Source: Hyphomicrobiales bacterium (lineage in GTDB: Bacteria > Pseudomonadota > Alphaproteobacteria > Rhizobiales > Xanthobacteraceae). Taken from it: 8,460 bases of DNA. The translations under genes and the position numbers were made by a program. Location of the stretch: the NCBI GenBank assembly GCA_017304505.1, contig JAFKKQ010000210.1:1-8460 (forward strand), written 5' to 3'. Shown piece by piece: positions 7,263-8,460 of the stretch; the first letter of the stretch is position 1; each line of letters opens with the position of its first letter. Below the pieces are notes generated by a model. That model ran no database searches. It was given only the letters and a program-made list of their open reading frames with translations, and was not told where the DNA came from.

Positions 7263-7540
7263 TCGATCACCTCGCCGCGCATCAGGAATTTCGCAAATGC
7301 CGCGGTTCCGGCGAAACCAAGCAAGGCGATCAGGAGCGCGGCATCGAAATAGAGTGTGCTCCCCGTGCGAATGCCAAAGGTCAGGACGAGAAGCATACCG
7401 CCGACGTACAGGGCGTCGAGTGCCAGAACCCTATCCTGCGCCCTGGGGCCTCGAAGCATGCGGAAGGCCGCGCAAGCCATCGCCAACGCCAGAACCACTT
7501 GAGAAATGGTGATCGACCAGCCGAGAATGGATACGCTCAT
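7259..7540 (-). CDS. mrpF: Na+(K+)/H+ antiporter subunit F (MrpF/PhaF/MnhF)
   Basis: A 93-residue membrane protein with three hydrophobic helices (about 8-28, 38-58, 63-85). Between helices 1 and 2 lies FRMLRGPRAQDRVLALDAL, the MrpF hallmark with its conserved Gly-Pro and two aspartates. FDAALLIALLGFAGTAAFAKFL then matches the family's third helix. It is an accessory subunit of the proton-driven cation antiporter. Both ends overlap neighbours by ATGA: its start at 7540 with the subunit E stop, its stop with the subunit G start. This implies coupled translation and defined stoichiometry. Confidence 0.94.
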   Translation of the reverse strand: MSVSILGWSITISQVVLALAMACAAFRMLRGPRAQDRVLALDALYVGGMLLVLTFGIRTGSTLYFDAALLIALLGFAGTAAFAKFLMRGEVIE

Positions 7541-8025
7541 TCAAAAATCTCCATGAGAAGCCGTTCGTAGCGATTCTTGATGGTCTGGATCCAAGTGTTT
7601 TCGTCGATGACATCGAGCACGTGGATCACCAGCAGCCCTTCGGCGGAATCCAAACGCACCCAGATCGTACCCGGCGTGGCGGTGATGATGCAGGCCAGTG
7701 CGGCGAGGCCGTTCGGGCTGCGCAATTCCAGAGGAATCGTCACAAAGCCCGACGTATGACAAAGCGGTCCTGGACGCAGGATAATCTTCGCCACGGCAAT
7801 GTTGGAGCGGACGATATCGGCGAAGACCCAACCCGCCAACCGGACCACGGCTCCCGGGCGCCGCCATCCGGCGCGCGGGACCTCCAGGTTCGCCATCACG
7901 AGCGGCGCCAGGAACCCCAGGACAACGCCAAGCGCGATGTGACTGGCTCCCACGGATTGGTTGAGCAGGAGCCACAACGCCAGCAGCGCGACCGACAAGC
8001 GAGGATAGGGAAGCCAGCGGGTCAT
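7537..8025 (-). CDS. mrpE: Na+(K+)/H+ antiporter subunit E (MrpE/PhaE/MnhE)
   Basis: A 162-residue subunit with N-terminal membrane helices (about 8-47, then a further segment at about 60-80) and a soluble C-terminal domain carrying the family motif ITATPGTIWV. The end, WIQTIKNRYERLLMEIF, matches the usual MrpE C-terminus. The ATG at 8025 is chosen because it gives the family length, begins MTRWLPYP just before the first helix, and overlaps the subunit D stop as ATGA. The frame stays open upstream to 8166, but that part is a polar shadow of subunit D. The subunit is required for activity of the antiporter complex; the next gene, subunit F, overlaps its stop. Confidence 0.93.
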   Translation of the reverse strand: MTRWLPYPRLSVALLALWLLLNQSVGASHIALGVVLGFLAPLVMANLEVPRAGWRRPGAVVRLAGWVFADIVRSNIAVAKIILRPGPLCHTSGFVTIPLELRSPNGLAALACIITATPGTIWVRLDSAEGLLVIHVLDVIDENTWIQTIKNRYERLLMEIFE

Positions 8026-8459
8026 GAGCCACCGCCCCGCCTGGCGGGCTGCACGCGCGGCGCCGCCATAACGCTGCGGACATAATCCTGCGGAAGGTGC
8101 AGGCTCTGTGCCGTGCTGCGCATGAACTGCATGACGGAACCGGCCTGAACGGTGAGCCCGATGCACATGAGCAGCAGCACGGCAATCGGCGCAACCTCGA
8201 TCACCCTGACGCGCGGAATGGTGCTTTCAAGCGGCAGCCAGAACGTCCGGATTCCGGCGCGGGCCATCGCGATAATGCCGGCCAGCCCGGAGACCAGCAG
8301 AAGCGCGATCAGCGCCCAGGATGCGGCGACTGCGAAATCGCCAGCGCCCGCTGTGTCGGGGATTTGGAATAATGCCCCCAACAACAAGAATTTCGCGACA
8401 AATCCCGACAGCGGCGGCTGGCCGGACAGCAGCAACGCGCAGCAGACAAACCCAACGCC
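8022..8459 (-). CDS. mrpD: Na+(K+)/H+ antiporter subunit D (MrpD/PhaD/MnhD), C-terminal part only
   Basis: The last 145 residues of a proton-conducting antiporter subunit related to the NuoL/M/N subunits of respiratory complex I; the N-terminal roughly 350-400 residues lie beyond the right edge. The visible part begins in a membrane helix and contains LLLSGQPPLSGFVAKF, the conserved late-helix motif of MrpD with its functionally important lysine. Two more hydrophobic segments follow (ASWALIALLLVSGLAGIIAM and VAPIAVLLLMCIGLTVQAG), then a short polar tail ending in ARRGGGS. The stop at 8022-8024 overlaps the subunit E start by ATGA. Subunits A to C are expected just upstream, outside the window. 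Confidence 0.93.
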   Translation of the reverse strand, partial: GVGFVCCALLLSGQPPLSGFVAKFLLLGALFQIPDTAGAGDFAVAASWALIALLLVSGLAGIIAMARAGIRTFWLPLESTIPRVRVIEVAPIAVLLLMCIGLTVQAGSVMQFMRSTAQSLHLPQDYVRSVMAAPRVQPARRGGGS

Positions 8460-8460
8460 G

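Noticed and set aside
8026..8166. N-terminal extension of subunit E by 47 residues
   Set aside because: The extension is the wrong-frame shadow of subunit D. The ATG at 8025 gives the normal family length and the same ATGA coupling as the other subunits.

Overview
The window is GC-rich, densely packed chromosomal DNA from a bacterium, most likely an alphaproteobacterium of the Hyphomicrobiales (Bradyrhizobium/Rhodopseudomonas-like). That assignment rests on base composition, protein flavour and the Pha/Mrp-type antiporter gene order; no rRNA or other marker is present. Every supported gene lies on the minus strand, so transcription runs from high to low coordinates. No RNA gene, mobile element, CRISPR array or long gene-free stretch was found.

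In transcription order, the right edge (8460 to 6951) is the tail of an Mrp/Pha/Mnh-type multisubunit Na+(K+)/H+ antiporter operon: the C-terminal part of subunit D, then E, F and G. Each junction is a 4-base ATGA stop/start overlap, the mark of translationally coupled membrane-complex subunits. Subunits A, B, C and the start of D would lie beyond the right edge.

Twelve bases after subunit G comes a two-gene DNA-repair module (6938 to 2387). It consists of an intact Mre11/SbcD/YhaO-type metallophosphoesterase nuclease and, overlapping it by GTGA, a YhaN/SbcC/Rad50-like ATPase of about 1,100 residues with a long coiled-coil middle. The ATPase reading frame is interrupted twice, at a GGGCCC run near 4515-4520 and a CGCGCGC run near 3245-3251. 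The Walker A, signature and Walker B motifs are all present but in three different frames. Either the gene is a very recent pseudogene or the sequence carries two small indel errors.

The left part (2307 to 1) holds three more genes separated by short gaps: a small ArsC/YffB-like thioredoxin-fold protein, a membrane-anchored diguanylate cyclase with an intact GGEEF site and inhibitory RxxD site, and the first 200 residues of a short-chain dehydrogenase/reductase. The SDR keeps its Rossmann nucleotide-binding motif, but all four residues of the classical catalytic tetrad appear replaced (Asn, Ser, Tyr, Lys to Lys, Asn, Thr, Arg). This is the most unusual protein-level observation.

No clear promoter or rho-independent terminator is visible. 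The antiporter genes and the nuclease/ATPase pair look like one transcript. The last three genes may be read through or have their own weak promoters in the 52-92 base gaps.
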